This document shows, piece after piece, positions 25,316 through 33,407 of a stretch of DNA of 64,000 nucleotides (the first letter of the stretch is position 1; every line of letters starts with the position of its first letter). Both the position numbers and the translations under genes were made by a program. The DNA lies in the NCBI GenBank assembly GCA_964519905.1, contig CAZFLN010000002.1:1-64000 (forward strand). The letters are read 5' to 3'. The notes below the pieces were generated by a model. It was not told the origin of the DNA. It did no database searches and saw only the letters and a list, made by a program, of their open reading frames with translations. The stretch comes from CAZFLN01 sp964519905. GTDB lineage: Bacteria; Patescibacteriota; Microgenomatia; UBA1400; UBA1396.

Positions 25316-25558
25316 ATGGATATTTCTGCCTTTGTGAATACTGTAGAACATTTCTTTTCACCGGGATCTCCTTGGGGAATCTTTGCTCGAGCTGGTCTCT
25401 GGTTTGTCGTAGCAATTCTTATAATTGCCAGCACTGACGCAGATAAGCACGAAAAAATGGAAGCAAACATGAAATCCTATCTCGGCGGCTTCTTCCTCTT
25501 TGCCATTCTCTGTAGCGGTCTGCTCTACCTTTTGTTCGGAATCGTTCCAAGCGTGTAG
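25316..25558 (+). CDS. small two-helix membrane protein
   Basis: The 80-residue protein has two membrane segments (about residues 22-39, GIFARAGLWFVVAILIIAS, and 56-76, GGFFLFAILCSGLLYLLFG) joined by a charged loop (DADKHEKMEANMK). It has a -10-like TATACT at 25304-25309 exactly 6 bases before the ATG and no ribosome-binding site. No family is recognised. It is convergent with dnaB, 45 bases away. Confidence 0.6.
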   Translation: MDISAFVNTVEHFFSPGSPWGIFARAGLWFVVAILIIASTDADKHEKMEANMKSYLGGFFLFAILCSGLLYLLFGIVPSV

Positions 25559-25603
25559 CGTGTAAAGAGTGCAATCAGAAAACAAGAAAAATACGCTGAT
25601 CCA

Positions 25604-26929
25604 TTACGGCTGAATATCTTGCCGGTGCTCCATGCCGTAAAAACGGATACGATCGCCGCGGAAGTACAAGTCAACTTTCCCCACACTTCCGTTACGGTGC
25701 TTGGCAATACTGAGCCGAACTTGCTCTCGAATATCATCGTCCGGGCGAGAAAGGAACATAACGACGTCGGCATCTTGTTCAATAGAACCAGACTCACGGA
25801 GGTCAGAAAGCACCGGCTCTTTGGTTCCACGGCTTTCTACGGCGCGCGAGAGCTGCGCCAAAGACAACACGGGCACGCGCAACTCGCGCGCCAAGTTCTT
25901 CAGTCCTTGGGAAATTTCCGCCACCTCTTGAACGCGATTATCTTTCGTCATACCTTGCGCCAACTGCAAGTAGTCAACCACAAACATATCAACATCGTGC
26001 TCCATTTTGAGACGACGCGCTTTGGTCCGAATTTCACTGATGCTTAAACCAGGCGTGTCATCAATGAAAATCTGAGCCTCTGCCAAAATTCCCATGGCGT
26101 GCGAAAGCTTGGATAAATCTTCTTCTGTCAGGCGTCCAGTTTTGAGTCGCCAAGCGTCAATGTCTGCTTGCGCCACTAACAAACGATCAACCAATTCTTC
26201 TTTACTCATTTCGAGTGAGAAAAAACCGACTTTCTTTTTATATAAAATAGAGGCATTTTGCGTGATGTTCAAAGCAAAAGCTGTTTTTCCGGTACCCGGA
26301 CGAGCCGCCAAAATAATCAAGTTCGAGTTCTGGAAACCACTCAACATAGAGTCCAAATCAGCGAACCCGGTGGGCACACCGCGCATACCACTACTCTGCT
26401 TTTGCAACTCCTCAATACGATCAAAACTCTCAACCAAGACATCCTTCATGCTAATAAATTGATTGGCAGTGTGATGTCGCGACAATTGAAAAATTCGCTG
26501 TTCAGCAATGTCCAACAAACTTGCTGGCTCGTGAGAAACATCGAATGCTTTTTCTGTGAGTTCGGCGGAAGTAGAGATGATTTCTCGCTTGGTGTACAGC
26601 CCTTTCACAATCTTGGCATAGTGCTTGGCGTGGGCGGCGGTAGGAACGGCTTGCGCGAGCCGAGCCAAGTAGGCAGATCCACCAACTTTATCCAGATTTT
26701 TGGCTTTTCGAAGGCGTTCGCTGACGGTGAGAACATCGATCGGCTCGCGCGCCTCATATAAACTCATCATCGCTTCAAACACCGCTTGGTTCGCGGCTGA
26801 GTAAAAATTATCTGGACGAACGACATCGGCCACATGAATAATTGCGTCTTTATCCAGCAAAATCGCGCCGAGGACACTCTCCTCAGCCTCTAAATTTTGC
26901 GGTGGAATCCGCTGGCTATTCGTGGCCAC
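25604..26929 (-). CDS. dnaB: replicative DNA helicase
   Basis: DnaB is the hexameric helicase that unwinds DNA ahead of the replisome. The N-terminal domain (PPQNLEAEESVLGAILLD) and the RecA-like C-terminal domain are complete: Walker A AARPGTGKTAFAL (K about 215), Walker-B strand MFVVDYLQLAQG, and the motif with SQLSRAVE. The length (441 aa) is normal and no intein is present. A ribosome-binding site (CAGGAG) precedes the ATG by 8 bases. Confidence 0.97.
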   Translation of the reverse strand: MATNSQRIPPQNLEAEESVLGAILLDKDAIIHVADVVRPDNFYSAANQAVFEAMMSLYEAREPIDVLTVSERLRKAKNLDKVGGSAYLARLAQAVPTAAHAKHYAKIVKGLYTKREIISTSAELTEKAFDVSHEPASLLDIAEQRIFQLSRHHTANQFISMKDVLVESFDRIEELQKQSSGMRGVPTGFADLDSMLSGFQNSNLIILAARPGTGKTAFALNITQNASILYKKKVGFFSLEMSKEELVDRLLVAQADIDAWRLKTGRLTEEDLSKLSHAMGILAEAQIFIDDTPGLSISEIRTKARRLKMEHDVDMFVVDYLQLAQGMTKDNRVQEVAEISQGLKNLARELRVPVLSLAQLSRAVESRGTKEPVLSDLRESGSIEQDADVVMFLSRPDDDIREQVRLSIAKHRNGSVGKVDLYFRGDRIRFYGMEHRQDIQP

Positions 26930-26958
26930 TCTCTTGTCTCCTGACTCTTGTTTCTTTT

Positions 26959-27633
26959 TTACTCTGCGTCAACTTTCGACTGCAGCACCACTAACTCGGT
27001 TTCAGTGTCTTCCAAAGAACTCTTTTTGGTGTACGAAAACTTGTCAGTTGGAGTCGCGCTCTTGCCGTACTCTTTGAAGAAGTCTTCCAATGTGGCCAAT
27101 TCTGCAAATGTCTCGCTATGCGCTGGTGTTTTGTAATGCATCGGAATAATCACACTCGGCTCAAGAGAAGAAATAACTTCACTTGCCTGCTTCGGATTCA
27201 ATGAATATACCCCACCCACTGGGCACAGGAGGATATCAACTTCTGGAATGTTCTGAATCGTTTGTTCTCCCAGTGTGTGTCCAAGATCACCTAAATGCAA
27301 AATATGCACCCCGTCCAAGAAGATTGAGAACACAATATTTCGACCGCGCTCTCCACCCTCGGAATCATCATGCCAGGTTGGGTACCCATAGACGCTAATA
27401 TTGCTGACTTCATACTCTCCAGCATTTTCGATAACAAACACGCTGTCACGTTGAGCCGTAGGCTTCACCGGCAAAATATGATTGTGATCTCCATGTTGGT
27501 GAGAAACCGTCACGACATCTGCTTTTACACTCGGAAAAGGAAATCCAACACTTGGACTAAAAGGGTCAGTGATAACGATTCCTTCTTTCCCTTTCAAACG
27601 AAAACTTGAGTGACCAATATACTGAATATCCAT
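26959..27633 (-). CDS. metallo-beta-lactamase-fold hydrolase
   Basis: The 224-residue protein is a small MBL-fold enzyme of the UPF0173/UlaG-like type. The start MDIQYIGHSSFRLKG, metal motif TVSHQHGDHNH (H-x-H-x-D-H), HLGDLGH with a second metal histidine, and IIPMHYKTPAH near the end are all present. Substrates of these proteins are mostly unknown. AAGGA precedes the ATG. It ends 29 bases before dnaB on the same strand and may be co-transcribed with it. Confidence 0.85.
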   Translation of the reverse strand: MDIQYIGHSSFRLKGKEGIVITDPFSPSVGFPFPSVKADVVTVSHQHGDHNHILPVKPTAQRDSVFVIENAGEYEVSNISVYGYPTWHDDSEGGERGRNIVFSIFLDGVHILHLGDLGHTLGEQTIQNIPEVDILLCPVGGVYSLNPKQASEVISSLEPSVIIPMHYKTPAHSETFAELATLEDFFKEYGKSATPTDKFSYTKKSSLEDTETELVVLQSKVDAE

Positions 27634-27776
27634 ATTTTTCCTTAATTTTCCCTACTTTTCGCTTCATTTTTGTCTCTACAGACCTGCACACTGTGGGCCC
27701 TATTTGACCACATTCAGCGAGGAACTCATAGAGGTAGTGTACAATGGGATCTCACGTCTGTGTATGACGTGTCTGT

Positions 27777-28307
27777 ATGCGTAAGGAAATACTACTGGCA
27801 ATCATTATCGGAATTCTGGTCGGTCTCGGAGTCACTTTTGGGCTGTACCTTATTCGCCAACGCCTGGGAGACACCTCCACTATCAACACTATTGAACAAA
27901 GTCGACAAGGTGAAAATACTACCGGCAATAACAACAACGAAGCACTTTCTGGAACCCTCACTGTTCAACAACCAACTGCAGATACCTATACCACTCAAAG
28001 TGAAATTCGTGTTGTTGGTCGAGCCATTCCAAACAGTTACATCGTCGTTTTGAGTGGAGAAAATGAATTTGTTACCACGGCTGATACAGACGGTGATTTT
28101 TCTCTGATTATTCAGCTGGTTGCTGGAGGAAATCGAGTGAGCATTATTGCCACCTCTCCAGATGGAGACCAAGAAACTCTGGTTCGCAGTATTGTCTACT
28201 CCACGGTTGATCTCAATAATCCAACTGCTTCCGAAAGTGCCACGGCTACTACTTCAGCGCAACCAACGGCCACAAACTCTGCTCAAAATACAGCGCCAAG
28301 AAACTAA
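27777..28307 (+). CDS. membrane-anchored Ig-like surface protein
   Basis: An N-terminal anchor (LLAIIIGILVGLGVTFGLYL, residues 6-25) precedes a Gly/Asn/Thr-rich linker and one beta-sandwich-like domain (about residues 60-140: GTLTVQQPTADTYTTQSEIR to QETLVRSIVYS), similar to bacterial Ig-like or carboxypeptidase-regulatory domains. The C-terminus is a low-complexity Thr/Ala/Ser/Asn tail (ESATATTSAQPTATN), typical of a surface-exposed spacer. The following secreted protein starts 10 bases after its stop, so the two probably form a unit. Role unknown. Confidence 0.7.
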   Translation: MRKEILLAIIIGILVGLGVTFGLYLIRQRLGDTSTINTIEQSRQGENTTGNNNNEALSGTLTVQQPTADTYTTQSEIRVVGRAIPNSYIVVLSGENEFVTTADTDGDFSLIIQLVAGGNRVSIIATSPDGDQETLVRSIVYSTVDLNNPTASESATATTSAQPTATNSAQNTAPRN

Positions 28308-28317
28308 TGGATCAGAC

Positions 28318-29004
28318 ATGAAATCACATACGACCCGCGCCAAATCAATCTTTGTCACGCTTCTTTCTGTATCTGTTTTTTCACTTTTCTTCGGTGTTGC
28401 ACATGTTTCGCCCGTTCTGGCTCAAACACAAACGACAAGCCCTTCCGCAGAACTCAGAGAAATTATTCGCCAACGTTTAGAACAAACACTCCAAACTTCA
28501 CCAGGGAGCACGCTCCTGGGCGTGGTTGGATCGGTGACACGAGTTGGAACCGCCACATTTGTTCTCACCGACCCTACCGGACGCGAACATACAGTCGTCA
28601 TTGATCAAAACACGACGTTCGCAGGAAATGCTCAAGTAAATGAACTTTCAGATCTCACGATTGATTCCGGTGTCGCAGTTATCGGAACTTCCAGTGATAA
28701 CGTGTTGCTGAATGCTCGTAGAGTGATTCCTGCCACCAAACCATTCGTCGAAACCCGTCGTGTGGCACTCGGTACAATTGAAACACTCGAGCGATCAAGC
28801 ATCTCGGTGCAAGAACGTGGCAATGGTCAAACCACCTCTGCTGCCATCACGAACACCACGCGTTTTGAAGATATTCTCGGAAACACAGTTCCTCGTACCA
28901 GCATTCAAGAAGACGAGGCCGTGCTGATTATCATTGATGAAGCAACGGCTGGTCGTCCAACAGCAAAACGAATCAGATTGCTGGTTGCTGCCACAGCAGA
29001 GTAA
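28318..29004 (+). CDS. secreted DUF5666-like protein
   Basis: A classical signal peptide (basic MKSHTTRAK, hydrophobic FVTLLSVSVFSLFFGVAHV, cleavage after VLA) precedes a helical segment (AELREIIRQRLEQTL) and two related beta modules: LGVVGSVTRVGTATFVLTD and ALGTIETLERSSISVQERG. The repeated G-x-V-x-x-V/L-x-x-x-x-x-x-V pattern resembles DUF5666 barrels found in secreted CPR proteins. Start ATG 28318 is chosen because it directly precedes the signal peptide; the frame continues upstream inside the previous gene. Function unknown. Confidence 0.7.
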   Translation: MKSHTTRAKSIFVTLLSVSVFSLFFGVAHVSPVLAQTQTTSPSAELREIIRQRLEQTLQTSPGSTLLGVVGSVTRVGTATFVLTDPTGREHTVVIDQNTTFAGNAQVNELSDLTIDSGVAVIGTSSDNVLLNARRVIPATKPFVETRRVALGTIETLERSSISVQERGNGQTTSAAITNTTRFEDILGNTVPRTSIQEDEAVLIIIDEATAGRPTAKRIRLLVAATAE

Positions 29005-29076
29005 GCCCAAAAGTCTGTAAATTTCTCAAGAACGCCTCTCCCATTCTGACAAAAAGCATGATATAATTCCTACTCT

Positions 29077-29376
29077 ATGAAGCAGAATATTCATCCTAAT
29101 TATCAGCAAGCTGAAGCTACCTGTGTCTGTGGCAACAATTTTCAAGTTGGTTCTACTCTGGCTACCATCGAAGTAGACATCTGTTCCAGCTGCCACCCAT
29201 TCTTCACCAACGAAATGCGTTTTGTTGATCGCAAGGGTCGTGTCGATGCTTTCCAAAAAGCTCAGCAGCGTGCTCAAGAGATTTCATCCACTCGTGGAGA
29301 CGGAAAATCCAAGAAGTCAAAGTCCGAGCAAAAGTCCTACCAGGAAATCCTGGAAGAACAAAAGCAATCTCTCTAG
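29077..29376 (+). CDS. rpmE: 50S ribosomal protein bL31
   Basis: This zinc-binding L31 has the start MKQNIHPNYQQ, two cysteines in ATCVCGNNF and two in DICSSCHPFFT, then MRFVDRKGRVDAF. The C-terminus carries an extra basic tail of about 30 residues (KSKKSKSEQKSYQEILEEQ). TATAAT at 29062-29067 ends 9 bases before the ATG, leaving a leader of at most a few bases. prfA follows, as in many bacteria. Confidence 0.95.
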   Translation: MKQNIHPNYQQAEATCVCGNNFQVGSTLATIEVDICSSCHPFFTNEMRFVDRKGRVDAFQKAQQRAQEISSTRGDGKSKKSKSEQKSYQEILEEQKQSL

Positions 29377-29449
29377 ATTCCCGATCGGGGTACCTTTCTC
29401 CTCCTCTCAACCTGTATACTGACAGGCAGAGTTTCCAGAAAGAATATCT

Positions 29450-30379
29450 ATGAGTTTTGATTCCACCGCGCACCTGAAGCAACATATTTCTCTCCTCGAT
29501 GAGCAAATTGCAGATCTGCAATCCGTTGCGGACCCAGAACTCCTCGAACTCGCACAAGAAGAAATTGCCCAACTCCAAGAACAAAAAACTGAGCTCGAGA
29601 AAACCATTCGATCCATTGAGTCGAGTGGGCCCGCCGAGGTGCAGCACACCAACTGTATCGTAGAAATTCGAGGCGGGGCCGGTGGAGACGAAGCAAAACT
29701 CTGGGGCGAAGACCTCATGATGATGTACCTTCGCTTCGCTGAACTGAAACGTCTCAAGGTTGAGCCAATGGACAGTGGTGTTGTGAAGTTTATTGGGAAA
29801 AATGCCTATACTCTCTTGCGATTTGAGTCTGGAGTGCATCGGGTGCAACGCGTCCCAAGCACCGAGGCCTCTGGTCGAATTCACACCTCTACTGCCTCTG
29901 TGGCGGTCCTACCGGTGGTAAGCGAGAAAGTCATCGAGATCCGTCCGGAAGACCTGGAATGGACCTTCTCACGCGCCGGTGGCGCTGGCGGGCAGAATGT
30001 GAACAAAGTAAACTCAGCCGTATTGTTGCGACATATCCCGTCCGGACTTTCCGCTCAAAGTCGCCAAGAGCGCACGCAGCAACAAAATCGTCTGATCGCT
30101 CTCGAGCTTTTACGTGGACAACTCTGGGAACAACAAGAAGAAGAACGACTCAAAGCTCTTGGCGAAGCACGAAGCGCTATTGGTCGGGCTCAACGCGCTG
30201 AAAAAATTCGCACGTACAACTTTCCCCAAAATCGTCTCACTGATCACCGAATTCCCCACTCTTGGTATGACCTGGATCGACGCCTCCTCGGCGATCTCGA
30301 TGACGTCATTTCTCTCCTCCAACAATGGGAGCGTGGCGAAGTCGAAGGCGACGCCACTGACGCCGACTCTGATGAGTAA
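29450..30379 (+). CDS. prfA: peptide chain release factor 1, short form
   Basis: RF1 releases nascent chains at UAA and UAG. The catalytic GGQ loop (SRAGGAGGQNVNKVNSA), IEIRGGAGGDEA and the codon-recognition P-x-T tripeptide (RVPSTEASGRIHTS) are present, which identifies RF1 rather than RF2. At 309 residues it is about 50 shorter than E. coli RF1; the missing part is N-terminal domain 1, so the protein begins at the coiled-coil LKQHISLLDEQIADL. The tail is acidic (DATDADSDE). TGA stops are common here, so an RF2 should exist elsewhere. Confidence 0.95.
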   Translation: MSFDSTAHLKQHISLLDEQIADLQSVADPELLELAQEEIAQLQEQKTELEKTIRSIESSGPAEVQHTNCIVEIRGGAGGDEAKLWGEDLMMMYLRFAELKRLKVEPMDSGVVKFIGKNAYTLLRFESGVHRVQRVPSTEASGRIHTSTASVAVLPVVSEKVIEIRPEDLEWTFSRAGGAGGQNVNKVNSAVLLRHIPSGLSAQSRQERTQQQNRLIALELLRGQLWEQQEEERLKALGEARSAIGRAQRAEKIRTYNFPQNRLTDHRIPHSWYDLDRRLLGDLDDVISLLQQWERGEVEGDATDADSDE

Positions 30380-30405
30380 CGTTTCAAAGTTGAATTGAGT
30401 CGTGA

Positions 30406-30798
30406 TTAATCGTGATGAATACCGAGCAAATGCAATGAACCATGCTCAGCGAGAAATTCAGCGTGCTGTTGAGGCGGAATACCTTGCTCTTGCGCGTCTG
30501 CGGCAATAACTTCGTAACACAGCAGAATATCTCCATACTGAACGCTTGTTTCGTCAGTCTCTAAGAAATTTGGAGTCGGTTGTTCTGGATCGTGCATCAC
30601 GAATGTGAGTACATCAGTTGAACCTTGGTGATGCTTAAAGTTTTGATTCAGCTGAATCATTTCTAATTCGTTCACTACACGCACGCCAATCTGGGCGACC
30701 GTGATGCCATGAATTAAAAACGTTTTGGAAATGGCGTGTTCTACCCCACGTTCCTCTAGAGGAAAATCATGCGGATTCTCAAAGAACACTTCGATCAT
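30406..30798 (-). CDS. ybeY: endoribonuclease YbeY
   Basis: YbeY is a zinc metalloprotein involved in rRNA maturation and ribosome quality control. The metal motif H-x3-H-x5-H is visible near the C-terminus as AEHGSLHLLGIHHD, and the upstream LNQNFKHHQGSTDVLTFVM and GDILLCYEVI are typical. The 130-residue protein ends right after the motif, lacking the final helix found in longer YbeY proteins. It follows rpsU by 10 bases on the same strand. Confidence 0.9.
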   Translation of the reverse strand: MIEVFFENPHDFPLEERGVEHAISKTFLIHGITVAQIGVRVVNELEMIQLNQNFKHHQGSTDVLTFVMHDPEQPTPNFLETDETSVQYGDILLCYEVIAADAQEQGIPPQQHAEFLAEHGSLHLLGIHHD

Positions 30799-30808
30799 GT
30801 GTCGAAAA

Positions 30809-31021
30809 TTACTGACCCATGCGGCGGCGCATCATGCGACGCTCAGCCTTGAGTTTTCGCTCCAGCTCCTTGGCAGCTTCCTTCTTGAGGACGGCTGGTG
30901 GCTTGTGGTAGCGACGATCTCGAACAAAAGTGACGATATCATCAAACTGCAGAAGTTTCTTGAACTTCTTGATCATGTTGTTGTTGTCATCACCCTTCTG
31001 GGCTTTTACGATAATTGGCAT
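30809..31021 (-). CDS. rpsU: 30S ribosomal protein bS21
   Basis: The 70-residue basic protein has the S21 pattern: MPIIVKAQKGD, IKKFKKLLQFDDIVTFVRDR, Y-H-K-P-P and a Lys/Arg-rich end (ERKLKAERRMMRRRMGQ). TATAAT (reverse complement of 31030-31035) ends 8 bases before the ATG, so the mRNA is nearly leaderless, although TCCTCCC, an anti-SD-like run, fills the gap. ybeY follows in the same unit. Confidence 0.93.
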   Translation of the reverse strand: MPIIVKAQKGDDNNNMIKKFKKLLQFDDIVTFVRDRRYHKPPAVLKKEAAKELERKLKAERRMMRRRMGQ

Positions 31022-31255
31022 AGGGAGGAATTATAACACACTCTTGAGAAACCATACAAGAAAATCTGATTTTCGCTTGATTCTGTTGTGTGAAAATTTC
31101 TCTGGGAAACACAAACATCACCACTTTACAAGTGATGATGCTTGGTTCACCGGATGTACAGTTGCTACTATAGCAAAGTTTCGGGTTTGGTACAGGTGAA
31201 AAATTTGCCCCTATCAGGTTCTATAACTCACTACTTGGCTGAAAGAAAATAGAGC

Positions 31256-31279
31256 TATAGGCCTAAAGGTCAAACCTTC
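31256..31279 (-). repeat. 3'-end repeat, copy D
   Basis: It is identical over 24 bases to copies B and C. It begins 4 bases past the proS stop, oriented with proS. Confidence 0.9.
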
Positions 31280-31283
31280 CACA

Positions 31284-32741
31284 TTAGTATGCCTGCGCAA
31301 AAAGCCACCGACGCTTTGCCGGTGCCCCGGTCATCACGTCAAAACCTTCTGACTCTGACTCATCCAGTGGCACACAACGTGTCGTTGCCTTGGTAAGTTC
31401 CTTTATCTTGGCTTCGGTCTCTGGATTTTCGTCCCAATACGCTCGGATAAAGCCTTTGTGATTCTGCATGACTTCCTGAAATTCATCGAATGTCGCTACA
31501 TCTCGAGTATTCTGCTCTACTCGCTTTTTGGCGCGTGCAAACAAATCCTCCTGAATCCACTCCAACAACTGTGGCACACCGGTTTCAAGACTTTCTACTT
31601 TCAATACCCGCTTCTCGCGCAAGTGTCGCACCGCGAACTGAATCTCGGCGGCGGCCATCTCGCGCGCTCCCAATTCCAACCGCAGCGGAATTCCCCGCAG
31701 CTCGGCGTCATTAATTCGGTACCCAAGTGACAGTTTTTCGCGCGCGTCCACCTCGACGCGTACGCCTTGCGCACGCAGGCGCGCAGCAATGCTGTGCGCG
31801 TACTCCACCAAGCGGAAGTCATCACTGCGCACCGGCAGAATACTCACTTGAATCGGAGCAATCTTTGGTGGCAACACCAAACCATGATCATCACTGTGCG
31901 TAAGGATCAAGCCACCAATTGTTCGCGTCGACAAACCAAAACTCGTTTGCCACCCATACTCGGTTTCGCCATTTTGATCCTGAAACTTAATGTCAAAGGC
32001 CTTGGCGAAATTCTGTCCAAGATCATGGCTTGTTCCAGCTTGCAAAGCCTTGCCATCAGGCATGAGTGCTTCGACGGTAGTGGTTTGGAAAGCGCCAGCA
32101 AATTTCTCTGCTTCGCTCTTCACTCCTTTCACCACCGGAATAGCCAAAACGTCTTGTAACACAGCAGCGTAGGCATCCAATGCATTGAGTACCATTCGCT
32201 GAGCCTCTTCATGTGTGGCATGTACAGAGTGTGTTTCCTGCCAAAGGAATTCTGTTGTTCTGAGGAAAAAATGAGTTCTCTTTTCCCACCGAACCACGTT
32301 GTTCCATTGGTTCATGATAAGAGGCAAATCGCGGTACGACTGAATCCACTTACTGTACATGTCGTACATGATGGTTTCAGAGGTTGGTCGCACAGCCAAA
32401 GGCTCTTCAAGTTGCTCTCCACCCGCATGTGTGACGATCGCAAGTTCTGGAGCAAATCCTTCAACGTGCTCTGCTTCGCGCTGCAAAAAACTCATTGGAA
32501 TAAACATTGGGAAATACGCATTCTGACTCCCCAACTCCTTGAGACGAGCATCCAGGTCTCGCTGAATGCCTTCCCAAATAGCGTACCCGTATGGCTTGAT
32601 GACCATACAGCCGCGGACCGGAGAGTAATCAGCCAATCCAGCCTGCAAAATAAGATCGGTATACCAGGCTGCTGCGTCTTCTGAGCGCTTGCGAAGGCGA
32701 TTTTTTTGATTTTGTTGGTTTTTCTGAGAATTTTCAGACAT
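31284..32741 (-). CDS. proS: prolyl-tRNA synthetase, archaeal/eukaryotic type
   Basis: ProS charges tRNA-Pro. Class II motifs are YFPMFIPMSFL, the T-x-E loop AVRPTSETIMY, motif 2 NVVRWEKRTHFFLRTTEFLWQE, and motif 3 LSTRTIGGLILTHSDDHGLV. The protein lacks the bacterial editing insertion and has a C-terminal extension ending in Y (LFAQAY), both marks of the archaeal/eukaryotic type that many CPR bacteria carry. Start ATG 32741 lies behind AAAGGAG. csaA is 16 bases upstream, and a T-box leader precedes the pair, so expression likely responds to uncharged tRNA-Pro. Confidence 0.96.
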   Translation of the reverse strand: MSENSQKNQQNQKNRLRKRSEDAAAWYTDLILQAGLADYSPVRGCMVIKPYGYAIWEGIQRDLDARLKELGSQNAYFPMFIPMSFLQREAEHVEGFAPELAIVTHAGGEQLEEPLAVRPTSETIMYDMYSKWIQSYRDLPLIMNQWNNVVRWEKRTHFFLRTTEFLWQETHSVHATHEEAQRMVLNALDAYAAVLQDVLAIPVVKGVKSEAEKFAGAFQTTTVEALMPDGKALQAGTSHDLGQNFAKAFDIKFQDQNGETEYGWQTSFGLSTRTIGGLILTHSDDHGLVLPPKIAPIQVSILPVRSDDFRLVEYAHSIAARLRAQGVRVEVDAREKLSLGYRINDAELRGIPLRLELGAREMAAAEIQFAVRHLREKRVLKVESLETGVPQLLEWIQEDLFARAKKRVEQNTRDVATFDEFQEVMQNHKGFIRAYWDENPETEAKIKELTKATTRCVPLDESESEGFDVMTGAPAKRRWLFAQAY

Positions 32742-32757
32742 ACTTTTACTCCTTTTT

Positions 32758-33093
32758 TTAAAATAATTTTCCACCAATTATTGCTTGTGGTTTATCGGGT
32801 GTAATCAGAACACACTCACCATTTTGGTCTGGAACACCAAGTGTAAGCACTTCAGAAATAAATGGCCCAATTTGCCGTGGAGGAAAATTCACCACACCTA
32901 AAACCAATTTCCCAATCAATTCATCTTGCGAATAGTATTTGGTAATCTGTGCGCTCGACTTTTTGATGCCAATCTCTGCTCCAAAATTAATAGTCAGTTG
33001 ATATGCCGGCTTTCGTGCTTCTGGAAAATCTGAAACCTGTTCAATCTTCCCTACACGAATATCCAATTCTTCAAAATTTTGATAGGTTGCCAT
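32758..33093 (-). CDS. csaA: CsaA-like tRNA-binding (EMAP/Trbp111) protein
   Basis: The 111-residue OB-fold protein matches the tRNA-binding domain found alone as CsaA/Trbp111 and fused to MetRS and PheRS. Visible are the start NFEELDIRVGKIEQVSDFPEA in two parts, AYQLTINFGAEIGIKKSSAQ, and VVNFPPRQIGPFISEVL. The start ATG 33093 is set because the frame upstream runs through the T-box leader. Pairing with proS under one T-box suggests help in tRNA delivery to ProS, which is inference. Confidence 0.9.
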   Translation of the reverse strand: MATYQNFEELDIRVGKIEQVSDFPEARKPAYQLTINFGAEIGIKKSSAQITKYYSQDELIGKLVLGVVNFPPRQIGPFISEVLTLGVPDQNGECVLITPDKPQAIIGGKLF

Positions 33094-33360
33094 AATTCTT
33101 TTTCTTCCATTTTTTGACGAAAAAAATCCGCCCGCGTCGAAAAATTCCTGAGAATTCTCGACAAGGACGGTGCGAACCGTGGTACCACCTTGCTTTTTCT
33201 GTTGTTCACCGAAGTGAAACAGAACTTCATTGATCGCGATATCGGGCGAAACCGAACGTGTTAGCAAGCCCTCACACTGTGAATGCGGGACCGGGACCAC
33301 GCTTGTTCCCTTTCGGCCAGGCAGATGGGAGCTGCCGGTGTCGGTGTACGACAAAACAGT
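33094..33360 (-). promoter_or_regulatory. T-box riboswitch upstream of csaA-proS
   Basis: The leader carries the T-box sequence AAGGTGGTACCACGG on the minus strand. The antiterminator (33162-33192) pairs CAAGG with CCTTG around the TGGTACC bulge, with an inner CGG/CCG stem. The TGGT would pair with ACCA at the end of uncharged tRNA with discriminator A, as tRNA-Pro has. A competing terminator (33128-33170) reuses the CCGTCCTTG strand: CCGTCC pairs with GGGCGG and GTCGA with TCGAC, followed by A and seven T. A stem with a UUCG loop (TGTTTCAC-TTCG-GTGAACA) lies upstream, as stem III would. A short hairpin at 33320-33336 exposes CTCCCAT, so CCC could be a proline specifier; this last point is speculative. 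Confidence 0.88.
33120..33170 (-). terminator. T-box-regulated intrinsic terminator
   Basis: On the minus strand CCGTCC..GTCGA pairs with TCGAC..GGGCGG over a loop that holds the palindrome GAGAATTCTC, and ATTTTTTT follows. It is mutually exclusive with the antiterminator because both use the CCGTCCTTG segment. Confidence 0.88.
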
Positions 33361-33366
33361 AACTGC

Positions 33367-33372
33367 AGTATA
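33367..33372 (-). promoter_or_regulatory. extended -10 of the T-box transcript
   Basis: TGCTATACT on the minus strand is an extended -10 box. The expected start near 33360 gives a 5' leader of about 267 bases. No good -35 is seen. Confidence 0.6.
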
Positions 33373-33407
33373 GCATACAGAATACCAGAAAAATTAAAGG
33401 GGAAACC

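Noticed and set aside
33094..33354. N-terminal 87 codons of a longer csaA frame
   Set aside because: They run through the T-box leader and have no similarity to the tRNA-binding domain, which starts at ATG 33093.
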